From Chromatiales bacterium (lineage in GTDB: Bacteria; Pseudomonadota; Gammaproteobacteria; SZUA-152), in contig JALSHB010000203.1 in the NCBI GenBank assembly GCA_026982475.1, positions 1 through 41,377 on the forward strand: a stretch of 41,377 nucleotides of DNA, read 5' to 3'. The position numbers and the translations under genes are program-made. A model generated the notes under the pieces. It saw only the letters and a list, made by a program, of their open reading frames with translations, made no database searches and was not told the origin of the DNA. The stretch's first letter is position 1, and each line of letters begins with the position of its first letter. Shown piece after piece: positions 10,413 through 18,765 of this stretch.

Positions 10413-12841
10413 CGATCATCCTCCGTGTATCGCGCCGAGGCGCGCCAGTCCGCCAGCCGCACCAGCGTCTCCAGCCAGGCGAGGCGAAACGGCCCATGCG
10501 CGCCCAGCAGTCGCTGGGTGCGGGTGCTCCACGATGGTCCCATGGGGCCGTCGCCCAGTTCCATGACGTCCAGGCGCAGGCGGGTTTCGGGCAGTCCCAG
10601 GCCCTCCATTTCCAGTTTGGGAAGGGTGTCGCCCTCCCATACGCCGCGCGCGAAACGGCGTTCGTCGCCCGGCCCCTGTTCATCGGGCAGGGCACGCAGG
10701 CCCAGGCGCACCTTGCCGTGGTGGGCGGCGATGAGATAGGCGATGAGATCGTGGTGCTGGTCGCGTTCGCCATGTTCCAGCCAGGCCAGCAGGGAGGCCA
10801 GCTCGTGGCGGAAGTGACGGCGTTCCGTGTAGCCGGCGGGGCCACCGCAGGTAGCGTACAGGCTGCGGCCGGTCGCCGCGCCCTTGGCCCAGAGTAGCCC
10901 TTCCCTCTCGACCGCGCGTTCGTCGTTGAGCAGCAGCAGGGTCTGGAAGGCGCGATGGGCCTTGCCCACGTCATGCCAGTGCGCCGCGCGAACCACGCAG
11001 TCGGCGTGGGTCTGTTCGCTCACCGCCGCGCAGAGGCGTTGCGCCTCGTCACGCACGTCCGCGAGGTGCTGCTCAAGCGTCACGGCACAGCCGATCTGGC
11101 TGCGCCGGTCGTCGTCGAAGGCGGCCTCGGCGGGCGTTTCCCGGGCGAGGACGGGCACGGGCGGGTTGGCCGTGGCGAGGAATCCGCTCGCGGGGTGGTA
11201 TCCACCCTCGGCGGCGCGCAGAAGCAGGGTCATGCCGGGACGCACGTCATCGACACCGACGGCCCGCCAGTGGCGGCCCAGGGCATCCCAGGCGAAGGCG
11301 GTGCGACTGGCTCCCTTGCATTTGCTCTTGAGGTGGGCCCGGATCTGGGCGATGGATACCGGACACAGCTCGGCGCGCTGCGGGGCGCCTTCCCCTGCCT
11401 CGGGCCGTCCTTCGAAGTCGCGCCAGTACACCCGCACCGGCGGCGTGCCGCCGTCGCGGATCCAGGGCGAGATGTCGATGTCGAAGCCGGACAGGTCGGG
11501 GTCGGTGTTGAACAGGTCGAGGAAGTCCTTGCGGCGGATCACCTGGTTGAGGGGCAGTTCGTCCTCCACCGGCGGCAGGTGGGCGGCGGCGACGGACTCG
11601 ATGCCCTGGAGAATGGCGCGGGCGCGGTCCAGTTCCTCGTCGGTGTAGGGCGCGGCCAGCTTCTCTCCGCTTGCGATGTCCAGCCAGCGCACCTCGGCCC
11701 CTTCGTACTCGCCGCCACGGTTGCAGCGGCCGAAACGCTGCACCAGGGAGGCCCAGGGGGCCAGTTCGGTAAACAGGCGGCGCGAGGTGAGATCCACGCC
11801 GGCCTCGATGGCCTGGGTGGCAATGACGATGAGGTTGTCATCGGGCTTGATCTCACGGATGCGCCGGTTGAGGGCGTCCCGCTCGGCCTGGCGGAAGCGG
11901 GCATGAATCAGCAGCCGTTCCGGCGCGTCGTCCCGTCCTTCTAGCCGTTTACCCAGCGCGGTGTACAGCCCCTGGCTGCGTTGCACGTTGTTGAGGATGA
12001 CCAGGGTGGGGCCGTCGCCGCGGTGTGCCTCGACGATTTCTTCCGCCAGGGCAGCGAGATAGGCCTCTGCCTTTTTCTTGCTGGTTTCGCTGTCGAGTCG
12101 CGCGTCGGCCGCTTGCAGGGTTTTCACCGCCTCGCGGCGACGGCGCACGGCGGCGCCCTGTTTTTCTTCCTCGCTCAGGGTCAGGGTGTCGGCGTTTTCG
12201 AGGTGGGGCCGGAAGTCGATGGTATCGAGCCATTTCCGGTTCAGGGTCGCGGAGATCCAGAGGCTCCTTGCGCCGCCGCCCAGTGCGCGGCGGAAGGCGT
12301 CGAGCTGGGCCGATGTGGGCAGTCCGGCGCCCATCAACTGGATCTCGTCGAACACCCACAGGGCATCGTGATGCAGCAGGGCGAAGTCGATGGGCCAGCG
12401 GTAACGGCTCATGCCGTAGCCGCGCATCAGGGCGCGTGACAGCAGCATGTCCTGGGTGCCGATGAGAATCGTGTCCCGCTCCGGGTGTTGCACCCAGCTG
12501 CGGGTATCGCCCTCCCCGCCCATCAGGAGATGCACGGAAATGCCCGGCCCGCCGGGGTCTTCGGCGAGGCAGTCGTGGCGCCTCAGCCAGGAAACGATGT
12601 TGTCATGGGTCTGCTCGGCCAGCACCCGCATGGGCAGGCACCAGACCAGCCGCCGCGGCGTCGCCGGATCACCCTGGCGGCGCTTCCAGAGCCAGGCCAG
12701 TACCACGGCGGCGGTCTTGCCGAGGCCGGTGGGGATGTCCAGCAGGTCCGGCCAGTCCCCGGTGGCCAGCCGGGTCTGGTATGGGTAAGGTGGGTGTTCC
12801 GTGTTCAGCGCCTGTTGGAAGAATTGCGTGTAGTCGTCCAT
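10409..12841 (-). CDS. cas3: CRISPR-associated helicase-nuclease Cas3 (type I-G, C-terminal HD domain)
   Basis: 810 residues from the chosen ATG. The helicase comes first: Walker A DIPTGLGKT (35-43), DEIQ box (165-168), SATL (197-200) and motif VI QRFGRCNRGG (368-377). The HD nuclease follows: H592, HWHD (621-624), RHE (678-680) and AHHGK (706-710). Helicase-then-HD is the order expected in type I-G, opposite to most Cas3 proteins. The protein unwinds and degrades DNA marked by the crRNA complex. An upstream in-frame GTG at 12949 overlaps the regulator's stop as GTGA and would add 36 residues; those residues look unlike the family, so ATG 12841 (MDDYTQFFQQ) is preferred. The csx17 start overlaps its stop. 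Confidence 0.95.
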
Positions 12842-12945
12842 TTCCCGTCCCGTTTGCGGCCATGCACCGCGCTGCAGCCAACCTGGTTTTCCGACAATCA
12901 TACCAACCCACCCTGTCAAAACCTGACCAGGCGGGCGGAAATTTT
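12842..12945 (-). promoter_or_regulatory. Spacer between WYL regulator and cas3, possible cas3 control region
   Basis: 104 bp that are untranslated if cas3 starts at 12841. On the minus strand it holds a near-palindrome CCTGGTCAGG, a TTGACA hexamer, and TATGAT 11 bases later. That spacing is too short for a standard sigma-70 promoter. TTTTGACA and TGTCGGAAAA form a rough inverted repeat around TATGAT. This could be an operator for the adjacent WYL protein; alternatively the region is simply the cas3 N-terminus read from GTG 12949. Confidence 0.3.
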
Positions 12946-13917
12946 TCACTTTTCGTAGTTGCCCAGGGCGGCGCTGAGGCGTTCGGTGATTTGTTCGCGC
13001 AGTGCCGGCGGGGCGAGGACTTCCACGTCGGGGCCGTATTTGAGGATGTCCATGGCCAGTTCGCGGGGGTCGCTGTAGGGGATGTGCAGATCAAAGCTGC
13101 CGTCGGGGAGCACTTCGCTCTGTTGTTGCGGGTGCCATTGCTCGTCGGCGACCCAGCGGGCGGCGCGGGGGCTGAAGCGCAGGTGGGCGGTGTGGGTGGG
13201 CGGGCCGGCGAAGATGCCGTAGCTGGCGGCGAAGTGGGCGTCGAGTTCTTGATCGGCGATTTCGCCGGCGGGGGTGGTGAGGGTTTCGACGGGTTGCAGA
13301 CGGTCGAGGGCGAAGCTGCGCAGTTCGTCGCGCAGGTGGCACCAGGCGTCGAGGTACCAGTTGCTGCGGTAGTGGATGAGGCGTTGGGGAGAGATGGTGC
13401 GCTCGGTGGTCTGGTCGCGCGCGCGGCCGTGGTAGAGGATACGCATCCGGCGGCGTTGCAGGACGGCGCTGGCGATCTGGCGGAAGTGACCCATGTCGGT
13501 GGTGCGTGTGGCCATTTGCAGGATACGGATGCGTCGGCCAATGTCGGGGTGTCCGCCATGGCGCTGGGCAAGCAGCGCTTGCAGGCGTTTTTTGAGGGGG
13601 GCGATGTGGGGGGTGAGGATGCCGGGCTGGAGGTTGTCCAGCAGCTGTTGCGAGGTCAGCAGGGCGTGGACTTCGTCGGCGTTGAACCAGAGACCGGGCA
13701 GTTCGTAGGGGCCTTGGGCGGTGCTGCTGTAGCGGTAGCCCCTGTGCTCTGGATCGTATTCCAGTGGCGCGCCGAGGGTGTCTTTCAGTTGGCGGATGGC
13801 GCGCCTGACGGTGGATTCCGAGCAGTTCAGTTCGGTCTGCAGGGTTTTCAGTGAGACGGGGCGGCGGCGGCTTGCAAGCAGTTGATGCAGTTCGAAGAGG
13901 CGGTCGAATTTGTCCAT
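12946..13917 (-). CDS. WYL-domain transcriptional regulator, likely of the cas operon
   Basis: 323 residues. A winged-helix domain occupies about 1-65 (TLQTELNCSESTVRRAIRQL as recognition region). A WYL domain lies around 160-230 (RMRILYHGRARDQ, then RLIHYRSNWYLDAWCH), and a WCX-like C-terminal part follows. WYL proteins sense ligands, often nucleic-acid-derived, and several control CRISPR-Cas or other defence loci. It lies directly upstream of cas3 on the same strand, which supports a regulatory role, though sign and ligand cannot be read from sequence. The ATG has AAGGACATCCC before it. Tandem direct repeats at 14018-14045 upstream are candidate binding sites. Confidence 0.93.
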   Translation of the reverse strand: MDKFDRLFELHQLLASRRRPVSLKTLQTELNCSESTVRRAIRQLKDTLGAPLEYDPEHRGYRYSSTAQGPYELPGLWFNADEVHALLTSQQLLDNLQPGILTPHIAPLKKRLQALLAQRHGGHPDIGRRIRILQMATRTTDMGHFRQIASAVLQRRRMRILYHGRARDQTTERTISPQRLIHYRSNWYLDAWCHLRDELRSFALDRLQPVETLTTPAGEIADQELDAHFAASYGIFAGPPTHTAHLRFSPRAARWVADEQWHPQQQSEVLPDGSFDLHIPYSDPRELAMDILKYGPDVEVLAPPALREQITERLSAALGNYEK

Positions 13918-14115
13918 GGGATGTCCTTGCCCTGTTTGGATGCACTCGCGGGCGCCTTCTGTAAAGCAAGACGGTCGCCCTTTCGCTGCCGTGTAGCAAG
14001 CCGCCCTTGTGACTGCAACCTGGCTCTATACACCTGGCCCTATGCAGCGGGGGGCATGTTGCAGACATTATGCACGGTGGCGGTGCTACAGGTCATGTTG
14101 CAATGAGTGCGGGTC
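13918..14115 (-). promoter_or_regulatory. rnhB-WYL intergenic region with direct repeats
   Basis: 198 bp without a gene. It has two adjacent 14-bp repeats (14018-14031 and 14032-14045; on the minus strand GCATAGGGCCAGGT and GTATAGAGCCAGGT, 12 of 14 identical) and two copies of CATGTTGCA (plus-strand reading) at 14055-14063 and 14094-14102. There is no hairpin plus T-run after rnhB, so read-through from the lpx operon cannot be excluded. The repeats are the best candidates for WYL-regulator binding. TATAGA in the second repeat could be a -10, but no good -35 was found. Confidence 0.45.
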
Positions 14116-14718
14116 TCAGTTCTCCAGCAGGCGCCGTACGGGCGCGAATGATTTTCGGTGTATGGGGGTAACGCCCAGTTCCGCCAGCGCGGCCATGTGC
14201 GCCCGGGTGGGATAGCCCTTGTGCCCGGCGAGGCCGTAGCCAGGGTATTGGGCGTCCAACGTGACCATCTCCCGGTCGCGGCTCACCTTGGCGAGGATGG
14301 AGGCGGCGCTGATCACCGCCACCGTGCCGTCGCCCTTGATGATGGCCTCGGCGCTGCAGGGCAGTTCGGGGCAGCGGTTGCCGTCGATCAGCGCATGCTG
14401 GGGCGCCGGATCGAGGGCCAGTACGGCGCGGCGCATGGCCAGCATCGTCGCCTGCAGGATGTTCAGGGCATCGATCTCTTCCACCTCGGCGCGGCCCAGC
14501 GCCCAGCACAGGGCCTTTTCGCGGATCTCGTCGAACAGGGCCTCGCGGCGTCTTTCCGTGAGGGCCTTGGAGTCGGCCAGGCCGTCGATGGGACGCGCCG
14601 GGTCGAGGATCACCGCCGCCGTCACCACCGGGCCGGCCAACGGGCCGCGGCCCACTTCGTCGACACCGGCCACCCGCCGGCTGGCCTGCCCGAAGTCCAG
14701 ACAGGTCTGACCGCTCAT
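14116..14718 (-). CDS. rnhB: Ribonuclease HII
   Basis: 200 residues, normal for RNase HII. Active-site residues D20 and E21 ([12 protein letters not shown]), D112 (ALIDGNRCP) and D148 ([10 protein letters not shown]) are all present. The enzyme removes ribonucleotides misinserted in DNA and RNA from RNA-DNA hybrids. Its ATG overlaps the lpxB stop as ATGA, the usual lpxB-rnhB coupling. It is the last gene of the long operon that begins at rpsB. In many relatives dnaE follows; here the CRISPR-Cas locus follows. Confidence 0.97.
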   Translation of the reverse strand: MSGQTCLDFGQASRRVAGVDEVGRGPLAGPVVTAAVILDPARPIDGLADSKALTERRREALFDEIREKALCWALGRAEVEEIDALNILQATMLAMRRAVLALDPAPQHALIDGNRCPELPCSAEAIIKGDGTVAVISAASILAKVSRDREMVTLDAQYPGYGLAGHKGYPTRAHMAALAELGVTPIHRKSFAPVRRLLEN

Positions 14719-15848
14719 CGGCCGATCAGTTCCAGCACCGCCCGCGCCGCCTGCTGGCTGGCGCCCTGGCGCAGTTCACGGTGGATTTCCTTGAAGCGCT
14801 CCATCACCTCGGCGGCGGCATGCGGGTTTTCCAGGTAGTAGAGCACCGCCTGGCCCAGCTGGTCCGGGGTGGCCTCGTCCTGCAGCAATTCGGGGACGAG
14901 GATGTCATCGGCGAGCAGGTTGGGCAGCGACACGCTGCTGACCTTGAGCAGGCGCTTGGCCAGCCAGTAGCTGAACGGCGCCATGCGGTAGGCCACCACC
15001 ATGGGGCGCTTGAGCAGCATGGCCTCCAGGCTGGCGGTGCCGGAGGCCAGCAGTACCACGTCGGCGGCGGCCATCACCTCGCGCGCGCGGCCGTCCACCA
15101 GCATCAGTGGCGGCGGCGCCAGGGCCGCGGCGAGGATGGCCTGGAACTGGGCGCGCCGCTCGGCATTGGCCAGCGGCACCACGATCTGCAGATCGGGCCG
15201 TTGCAGTTTCAGCCAGCGCGCGGTGTCGATGAAGGTGGCGGCGAGGTGGTTCAGCTCCGTGGAGCGGCTGCCGGGCAGCAGCGCCAGCACCTCGCCCGTG
15301 GCGGGCAGTCCCAGCGCCTGGCGCGCGGCGGCCTGGTCCGGCTGCAGGGGGATGATGTCGGCCAGCGGATGGCCGACGAAGTGCACCGGCATGCGGTGTT
15401 CGCGGTAGAACTCCGCCTCGAAGGGGAACAGGGTCAGCATCAGATCGGTGGACTTGACGATCTTCTTCACCCGCCGCTGGCGCCAGGCCCACACCGAGGG
15501 GCTGACGTAGTGCACGGTCTTGATGCCGGCCTGGTGCAGGCGGCGTTCCAGGCCGAGGGTGAAATCCGGGGCGTCGATGCCGATGAACACGTCGGGCGGG
15601 TCGCCGATGAAGCGCCTGGCCAGCTGGCGGCGGATGCCCAGCAGCTCGCGCAGGCGGCCGAAGACCTCGGAAAAGCCCATCACCGACAGGCGCTCCATGG
15701 GGAACAGGCTGCGGGCGCCGGCCTCGATCATCTGCGGGCCGGCGATACCTTCGAAGACGGCGTGCGGATAGTGCTTGCGGATGGCCTTGATGAGGCCGGC
15801 GCCGAGCAGGTCGCCCGAGGCCTCGCCGGCAACGATTCCGATGCGCAT
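14715..15848 (-). CDS. lpxB: Lipid-A-disaccharide synthase LpxB
   Basis: 377 residues, near the usual 380. The N-terminus [20 protein letters not shown] is typical of family GT19, and the nucleotide-binding half has LPGSRSTEL (about 192-200). It joins lipid X with UDP-2,3-diacylglucosamine to give the tetraacyl disaccharide of lipid A at the inner membrane surface. The ATG lies four bases beyond the lpxA stop. It overlaps rnhB by four bases. Confidence 0.97.
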   Translation of the reverse strand: MRIGIVAGEASGDLLGAGLIKAIRKHYPHAVFEGIAGPQMIEAGARSLFPMERLSVMGFSEVFGRLRELLGIRRQLARRFIGDPPDVFIGIDAPDFTLGLERRLHQAGIKTVHYVSPSVWAWRQRRVKKIVKSTDLMLTLFPFEAEFYREHRMPVHFVGHPLADIIPLQPDQAAARQALGLPATGEVLALLPGSRSTELNHLAATFIDTARWLKLQRPDLQIVVPLANAERRAQFQAILAAALAPPPLMLVDGRAREVMAAADVVLLASGTASLEAMLLKRPMVVAYRMAPFSYWLAKRLLKVSSVSLPNLLADDILVPELLQDEATPDQLGQAVLYYLENPHAAAEVMERFKEIHRELRQGASQQAARAVLELIGR

Positions 15849-15852
15849 GCGG

Positions 15853-16620
15853 CTAACGCACGATGCCGCGGGTCACGTCCTTGAGAAAGCCCACCAGCTG
15901 GTCGATCTCGGCGCCACCGTCCATGGCCTGCAACTGTCCGATGGCCTGCTCCAGGGTGAGACCGGAGCGGTAGAGGATCCGGTAGGCCTTGCGCAGCCGG
16001 GACAGGGTGTCGGGGGAAAAGCCGCGCCGCTTGAGGCCCTCGGTGTTGAGGCCATGAGGCCGGGCCATGTGGCCGGAGACCATGACGAAGGGCGGCACGT
16101 CCTTGGAGATGACGCTGTTCATGGCAGTGAAGGCATGCGCCCCCACCTTGCAGAACTGGTGCAGCAGGGTGAAGCCGCCGAGGATCACGTGGTCCTCGAC
16201 CGTCACGTGGCCGGCCAGCGAGGCGCTGTTGGCAAAGATGGTGTGGCTGCCGATGCGGCAGTCGTGGGCGATATGCACATAGGCCATGATCCAGTTGTCA
16301 TCGCCGATGCGGGTGACGCCCTCGTCCTGCACCGTGCCGCGACTGACGGTGACGTATTCGCGGATCACGTTGCGGTCGCCGATCTCCAGCCGCGTGGCCT
16401 CGCCGGCGTATTTCTTGTCCTGCGGATCGCCACCGATGGCGGCGAAGGAATAGATGTGGTTGTCGCGGCCGATGCGGGTGGGGCCGTCGATGACCACGTG
16501 CGAATCGATGCGGGTGCCGGCGCCGATCTCCACCCCGGCACCCACCATCGAGAACGCACCAACGCTGACGCCCTCGGCCAGCCTGGCTTCGGGGTCGATG
16601 ATGGCCTGCGGGTGAATCAA
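15853..16620 (-). CDS. lpxA: UDP-N-acetylglucosamine acyltransferase LpxA
   Basis: 255 residues from a TTG start. The hexapeptide-repeat left-handed beta helix is clear (PEARLAEGVSVGAFSMVGAG onward). The catalytic region MAYVHIAHDCRIGSH carries the essential His, and the C-terminal helical part (LKRRGFSPDTLSRLRKAYRI) is typical. It adds a 3-hydroxyacyl chain to UDP-GlcNAc, the first step of lipid A synthesis. TTG 16620 gives the usual IHPQAI beginning and has GAGGGA 9 bases upstream, lying inside the end of fabZ. A GTG at 16644 would overlap fabZ by 22 bases and add an atypical MRREGSLT leader, so TTG is preferred. Confidence 0.95.
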   Translation of the reverse strand: MIHPQAIIDPEARLAEGVSVGAFSMVGAGVEIGAGTRIDSHVVIDGPTRIGRDNHIYSFAAIGGDPQDKKYAGEATRLEIGDRNVIREYVTVSRGTVQDEGVTRIGDDNWIMAYVHIAHDCRIGSHTIFANSASLAGHVTVEDHVILGGFTLLHQFCKVGAHAFTAMNSVISKDVPPFVMVSGHMARPHGLNTEGLKRRGFSPDTLSRLRKAYRILYRSGLTLEQAIGQLQAMDGGAEIDQLVGFLKDVTRGIVR

Positions 16621-16622
16621 GG

Positions 16623-17090
16623 TCAGGCTTCCCTCTCGGCGCACATCAGCAGCGCGGAGCAGACCACGTTGTCATCCACCTTGGCCACGCCGCTGAACTT
16701 CCAGATGCCGCGCTTGGACTTGATCACCTCGACCTCGAGGATCAGCTGGTCGCCCGGCTCCACCGGCTGCTTGAAGCGGCACTCGTCGACACCCACCAGG
16801 TAGTACAGCGAGCCATCGTCGGGACGCTTGTTGCTGGTGCGAAAAGCGAGGATGCCGGTGGCCTGGGCCAGAGCCTCGATGATCAGCACCCCGGGCATCA
16901 CCGGCTTGTTGGGGAAATGACCGGTGAAGTGGGGTTCGTTGTAGGTCACATTCTTCAGGCCCACCAGCGACTTGCCGGATTCGAAGGCCAGCACGCGATC
17001 GATGAGCAGAAAGGGATAGCGATGCGGGAGGTGATTCTGTACTTCGAGGATGTCTAGTGTTTCCAAGGTCTTATCCCGTGTTTTTTTCAT
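16623..17090 (-). CDS. fabZ: 3-hydroxyacyl-[ACP] dehydratase FabZ
   Basis: 155 residues from ATG 17090. The FabZ hallmarks are present: [14 protein letters not shown], the catalytic His in [16 protein letters not shown], and the Glu in [10 protein letters not shown]. It dehydrates 3-hydroxyacyl-ACP in fatty acid elongation and so competes with LpxA/LpxD for the same acyl substrate. The chosen ATG overlaps the end of lpxD by 20 bases; a TTG just beyond the lpxD stop would give about 147 residues and is a reasonable alternative. The gene sits between lpxD and lpxA as in most gammaproteobacteria. Confidence 0.96.
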   Translation of the reverse strand: MKKTRDKTLETLDILEVQNHLPHRYPFLLIDRVLAFESGKSLVGLKNVTYNEPHFTGHFPNKPVMPGVLIIEALAQATGILAFRTSNKRPDDGSLYYLVGVDECRFKQPVEPGDQLILEVEVIKSKRGIWKFSGVAKVDDNVVCSALLMCAEREA

Positions 17091-18102
17091 CAAGTTGCTT
17101 TTCGAGCCGTTTCAGGCGCCGCGCCATGTCATCCAGCTGTTTGAAACGCACATAGTTGCGGTGCCATTTGGCGTTTTCCTGCAGCGGCGTGCCGGAGGAA
17201 TAGACACCCGGTTCGGTAATCGTGTGAGACACCATGGACATCCCCGTGACCACGACATTATCGGCAATCTGCAAATGGCCGACAACGCCCACCCCGCCGC
17301 CCAGGGCGCAATGCCTGCCGATGCGCGCGCTGCCGGCGATGCCGGCACAGCCGGCGATGGCCGAATGGGCGCCGATGCGCACGTTGTGCGCCACCTGCAC
17401 CAGGTTGTCGATCTTCACGCCATCCTCGATCACCGTGTCCTCGATGGCGCCGCGGTCGATGGTGGTATTGGCGCCGATGTCCACATCGTCGCCGATCAGC
17501 ACGCGTCCCACCTGCGGCACCTTCACCCAGCGCCCCTGGTCGTTGGCGAGGCCGAAGCCGTCGGCGCCGATCACCACCCCGGGATGAATCATCACCCGCT
17601 TGCCGATGCGGCTGCCGTGACAAATGGTGACATTGGCCACCAGCCGCCCGCCTTCGCCGATCACGGCGTCCCGGCCCACCACGCAGCCAGGACCGATGCG
17701 GCAGTCGGCGCCGATCACGGCGCCCGCCTCGATCACGCACTGCGGGCCGATCCAGGCGCTGGCATGGACCTCGGCCGCCGCGTCGACCACCGCCGAGGGG
17801 TGTACGCCACGGCCTTCGTCGGGCTGGGGATTGAGCCACGCCGCCACCTGCGCATAGGCCAGATGGGGGTCGTCGACCACCAGCGCCTGCACGCCCTCGC
17901 CGGCGAATTCGACATCCGCCTCGGTCAGCAGCACGGCCGTGGCGCGGGTGTCCGCCAGCTGGTTGCGGTAACGCTTGTGGGTGATGAAGGCGATGTCGCC
18001 CTCGCCGGCCGAGTCCAGGGTGGCGACACGAGAGACGCGCCGCTCCCCCTCTCCCAGCAGGCGCGCGCCAAGGCGCTCGGCCAGTTCGGCGAGGCTGAAC
18101 AT
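17071..18102 (-). CDS. lpxD: UDP-3-O-(3-hydroxyacyl)glucosamine N-acyltransferase LpxD
   Basis: 343 residues, typical of LpxD (about 340). An N-terminal uridine-binding domain (about 1-100, [15 protein letters not shown]) precedes a hexapeptide-repeat beta helix. The catalytic His lies in [22 protein letters not shown]-terminal helix (about 315-343) ends the protein. It adds the second acyl chain in lipid A synthesis. The ATG lies three bases after the ompH stop. Confidence 0.97.
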   Translation of the reverse strand: MFSLAELAERLGARLLGEGERRVSRVATLDSAGEGDIAFITHKRYRNQLADTRATAVLLTEADVEFAGEGVQALVVDDPHLAYAQVAAWLNPQPDEGRGVHPSAVVDAAAEVHASAWIGPQCVIEAGAVIGADCRIGPGCVVGRDAVIGEGGRLVANVTICHGSRIGKRVMIHPGVVIGADGFGLANDQGRWVKVPQVGRVLIGDDVDIGANTTIDRGAIEDTVIEDGVKIDNLVQVAHNVRIGAHSAIAGCAGIAGSARIGRHCALGGGVGVVGHLQIADNVVVTGMSMVSHTITEPGVYSSGTPLQENAKWHRNYVRFKQLDDMARRLKRLEKQLDEKNTG

Positions 18103-18105
18103 GGA

Positions 18106-18639
18106 CTAGTTTCCGTTGCTGGATTCGGACTTGAACTCGGCGCTGAGACGCTGGATCACGGTCTCGGTGATATCGACATTGTCGCTGGCGAAGACCACGC
18201 CGTCACTGAGGATCAGATCGTAATTCTCGGCCTTGGCAAGGCCGACGATGACCTGAAACACGCGCCGGCGCAGCTTCTCGAAGGCCTCGTTGCGGCGGAT
18301 GTTGAGGTCTTCGGTGAATTCCTCGCGCTCGCGCTTCAGGTCACGCTGGCGGGAGATGATGTCGCGCTCCAGCTTGCGGCGTTCGGACTCGCTCATGATG
18401 GCGCCGTCGCGCGCCAGCCGCTCTTCCAGGTTCTTCAGCTCCTTCTGCGAGGCCTGCATGGCCTTGTCCCGTGGCGAGAACTCCTGCTCCAGACGTAGGC
18501 GCGCGGCCTCGGCCTGTGGCGCCTGTTCGAGGACCTTCGGGGCGTTCACGACACCAATCTTCAATTCGGCTGCCTGCAGTGAACCCATGACGGTCACCGA
18601 GACCAGCGCCCCCAACAAACAAACGAACATTCTGCGCAT
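18106..18639 (-). CDS. skp: Periplasmic chaperone OmpH/Skp
   Basis: 177 residues. A signal peptide (about 1-23, cleavage after LQAA) leads to IGVVNAPKVLEQAPQ, the first strand of the Skp body. Long charged helices (about 45-125) form the jellyfish-like tentacles, and the final part (YDLILSDGVVFASDNVDIT) returns to the body. Skp holds unfolded outer-membrane proteins for delivery to BamA, which is encoded just upstream. The start is ATG 18639, 126 bases after the bamA stop; GGGAG lies rather far upstream. Confidence 0.94.
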   Translation of the reverse strand: MRRMFVCLLGALVSVTVMGSLQAAELKIGVVNAPKVLEQAPQAEAARLRLEQEFSPRDKAMQASQKELKNLEERLARDGAIMSESERRKLERDIISRQRDLKREREEFTEDLNIRRNEAFEKLRRRVFQVIVGLAKAENYDLILSDGVVFASDNVDITETVIQRLSAEFKSESSNGN

Positions 18640-18765
18640 TTTCTGTCTGCACTCCCGTTATCAAGAATCCGCGAACGCGGCTAAAGGTTGTAATGATGCC
18701 ATGAATCGCCCGGCGGCCCAATGGTCAGCCCGCCGTTTGTCCGCCATGGGAAGCGGGTCGCGGAC
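18640..18765 (-). other. bamA-ompH intergenic spacer
   Basis: 126 bp, the longest gap between neighbouring genes in the lpx part of the operon. It contains a small perfect hairpin CCGCG-AA-CGCGG (18669-18680) with no T-run after it. I see no clear promoter. Confidence 0.4.

Noticed and set aside
12880-12915. TTGACA and TATGAT as a cas3 promoter
   Set aside because: They are only 11 bases apart, too close for a sigma-70 promoter; kept only as part of a possible control region.
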